Shown: positions 38,767 through 40,183 of the stretch, in pieces
How the letters are laid out: each line of letters begins with the position of its first letter
Numbering within the stretch: the stretch's first letter is position 1
NCBI GenBank assembly: GCA_050245915.1
Contig: JBFWWZ010000025.1
Location: forward strand, 1-40,183
Direction of reading: 5' to 3'
DNA: 40,183 bases
DNA from: JBDSKH01 sp050245915
GTDB lineage: Bacteria > Actinomycetota > Actinomycetes > Actinomycetales > Microbacteriaceae
The notes under the pieces: generated by a model
What the model was told of the DNA's origin: nothing
What the model saw: the letters and a program-made list of their open reading frames with translations, nothing else
Databases searched by the model: none
Made by a program: the position numbers and the translations under genes

Positions 38767-40183
38767 ATTCGCCGCACTGGTTCGTCGGCTGCGGTGGATC
38801 CACCTGGCGCCCGTGCTCGCATTCGCCGCCCTGTCGGCGTGGGCGTTCGCCTCCCCGCTCGGCGCCGCCCCCGACGACGACTACCACCTGGTCAGCACCT
38901 GGTGCGCGCTCGGCGGCAACGACGAGTGCCGGCCGGGTGACGCGGAGGACAGCCGCAGTCTCGACCCGGAGTTCGGCGAGGTCACCTGCTACGCCGAGCA
39001 CCCGGAGGAGAGCGCCGTCTGCCAGCGCGACGCCTTCGACGCCGCGTCGCCGACCCGGTTCGAGACAGACCGTGGCAACTTCGCCGGTGAGTACCCGCCC
39101 GTCTACTACGCCGTGATGCACCTCTTCGCCGGCCCCGACATCCAGGTCAGCGCTCTCGTGATGCGGCTGGTGAACGCGGCGCTCTTCGTCGCACTCGCGA
39201 CGGCGCTCTCCGTGCTGCTGCCCCGCGTCAGGCGCACCACCCTGCTCTGGGGATGGCTCATCGCGGTCGTCCCGCTCGGCATGTTCCTGATCCCGTCGAA
39301 CAACCCCAGCGGCTGGGCGATCACGGGCGTCGGGACGGCCTTCCTCGCGCTGCTGGGCTGGTACGAGACCGAGGGCCGGAGGCGCTGGGTGCTCGGCGCC
39401 CTGTACATCGTCGGTGTGCTGATGGCCGCCGGAGCGCGGGGCGACGCCGGGGTGTACGTCGTGGGGGCGAGCATCGTCGCATCGATCCTGTCCGCAGTCC
39501 GCACCCGGGAGTGGGGCCTCCGTGCGCTGCTGCTGCTGGCCGGGATCGTCATCTCGATCGCGTTCTTCCTGAGCGCCGGGCAGTCCGGTGTCGGGGCGAT
39601 CGGCTTCACCGGCGCCGAGGCGGTCACGCCACCCTCCGACGGCAGCGACGGTGCCGCCGGTGAGGCGCCGGTCCCGCTCACGGGGGTGGCTCTCGCCGCC
39701 TACAACCTGCTCAGCCTCCCCCATCTGTGGACGGGGGTCTGGGGCACGTGGGCCCTGGGCTGGTTCGACACCGGGCTGCCCGCCGTCGTCTCATGGGCCG
39801 CCGTGTCGGCGTTCGTCGTGGTCGGCTTCGCCGGGATCGGGCGGCTCGACTGGCGCAAGGCGATCAGCATCACCGGCGTGATGCTGGTGCTGATCGCCCT
39901 GCCCGTGTACGTGCTCACCGTCAGCGGCACGAAGGTCGGCGAGGCGCTGCAGCCCCGCTACCTGCTGCCGCTCATCCTGCTGCTCTGCCTGCTGCTGGTC
40001 ACCATGCCACGGGGTGCGGTGCTGCGGTTCACCCGGGTCCAGACGTTCCTCGTCGTCGCGGCGCTCGCCGGGGCGAACCTGGTGGCCCTGCAGGTGAACA
40101 TCCGCCGGTACGTCACCGGAGCCGATCAGCAGGGACTGAACCTCGACGCGGGCGCGGAGTGGTGGTGGCCCGCATTCCCGGTC
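38759..40183 (+). CDS. DUF2142-like polytopic membrane protein, 3' truncated
   Basis: Open from ATG 38759 through the right edge (475 codons, no stop), overlapping the DUF2304 gene by 8 nt. A first transmembrane segment near residues 15-35 is followed by an extracellular region of about 100 residues with several cysteines (STWCALGGNDEC; VTCYAEHPEESAVCQRDAF) and NFAGEYPPVYYAVMHLF. At least eight more membrane spans follow, with SNNPSGWAITG and LQPRYLLPLILLL. This layout fits DUF2142, distantly like GT-C glycosyltransferases that use polyprenol-phosphate sugars. A GT-C role fits the neighbouring polyprenol-phosphate GT2 but is inference. Confidence 0.82.
   Translation, partial: MTRFAALVRRLRWIHLAPVLAFAALSAWAFASPLGAAPDDDYHLVSTWCALGGNDECRPGDAEDSRSLDPEFGEVTCYAEHPEESAVCQRDAFDAASPTRFETDRGNFAGEYPPVYYAVMHLFAGPDIQVSALVMRLVNAALFVALATALSVLLPRVRRTTLLWGWLIAVVPLGMFLIPSNNPSGWAITGVGTAFLALLGWYETEGRRRWVLGALYIVGVLMAAGARGDAGVYVVGASIVASILSAVRTREWGLRALLLLAGIVISIAFFLSAGQSGVGAIGFTGAEAVTPPSDGSDGAAGEAPVPLTGVALAAYNLLSLPHLWTGVWGTWALGWFDTGLPAVVSWAAVSAFVVVGFAGIGRLDWRKAISITGVMLVLIALPVYVLTVSGTKVGEALQPRYLLPLILLLCLLLVTMPRGAVLRFTRVQTFLVVAALAGANLVALQVNIRRYVTGADQQGLNLDAGAEWWWPAFPV

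Noticed and set aside
1..40183. CRISPR arrays, tRNA or rRNA genes, integrases, classical transposases
   Set aside because: None recognised on either strand by reading; no regularly spaced direct repeats and no integrase or transposase motifs.

Overview
The window is very GC-rich, gene-dense DNA that reads as chromosome of an actinobacterium. The best guess is family Microbacteriaceae (Microbacterium-like). This is inferred from actinobacterial gene types (AccA3/AccD/AccE acyl-CoA carboxylase, PunA-type PNP, LpdA-like flavoprotein, decaprenyl/rhamnose wall-polymer genes), many GTG starts with 4-base GTGA/ATGA overlaps, and many leaderless TANNNT promoters. No tRNA, rRNA, CRISPR array, prophage or classical insertion sequence was seen.

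Layout. (1) 1-11402 is a nucleoside uptake and salvage region: two permeases of a BmpA-type nucleoside ABC importer (the first cut by the left edge), cytidine deaminase and thymidine phosphorylase. A convergent nucleoside hydrolase follows, then a divergent operon of a short S-adenosylhomocysteine hydrolase, an IclR-type regulator, adenosine deaminase and an orphan PTS EIIA/EIIB pair. A phosphosugar mutase and purine nucleoside phosphorylase run the opposite way. A double AT-rich palindrome at 5122-5154 between the hydrolase and SAHH promoters is a good candidate operator for the IclR protein. (2) 11479-16626 holds an LpdA-type flavoprotein, the biotin-carrying acyl-CoA carboxylase alpha chain, a Maf pyrophosphatase and a TrmA/RumA-like RNA methyltransferase. 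(3) 16673-19684 is a response regulator, a sensor kinase and a second membrane protein that looks like a kinase without its catalytic parts. (4) 19685-20105 is a gene-free, hairpin-rich convergent spacer. (5) 20106-24515 has AccE, AccD, a polyprenol-phosphate mannosyltransferase-like GT2, the biotin ligase BirA, a PH-domain membrane protein and a GtrA protein. BirA would biotinylate the alpha chain at 12918-14678. (6) 24576-27564 is purK-purE and an LCP wall-polymer ligase. (7) 27568-40183 is a cell-surface glycan locus: dTDP-L-rhamnose synthesis (rfbB/rfbD and rfbC/rfbA, divergent), several glycosyltransferases, a flippase-like protein, a DUF2304 protein and a DUF2142-like membrane protein cut by the right edge.

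The most unusual element is a 1.07-kb cassette at 32077-33149 between rfbA and a glycosyltransferase. It is bounded by perfect 14-bp inverted repeats, each end being itself a hairpin of about 85 nt. It carries one gene, an AbiEi-like winged helix fused to a DUF559/Vsr-like nuclease domain, whose stop codon lies inside the right terminal repeat. It resembles a mobile or palindrome-associated nuclease cassette without a transposase.

A second theme is promoter economy. At least four genes appear to have a -10 hexamer that begins with the stop codon of the gene upstream. Three divergent pairs have -10 boxes only about 20-22 bp apart, with leaderless start codons on both sides.
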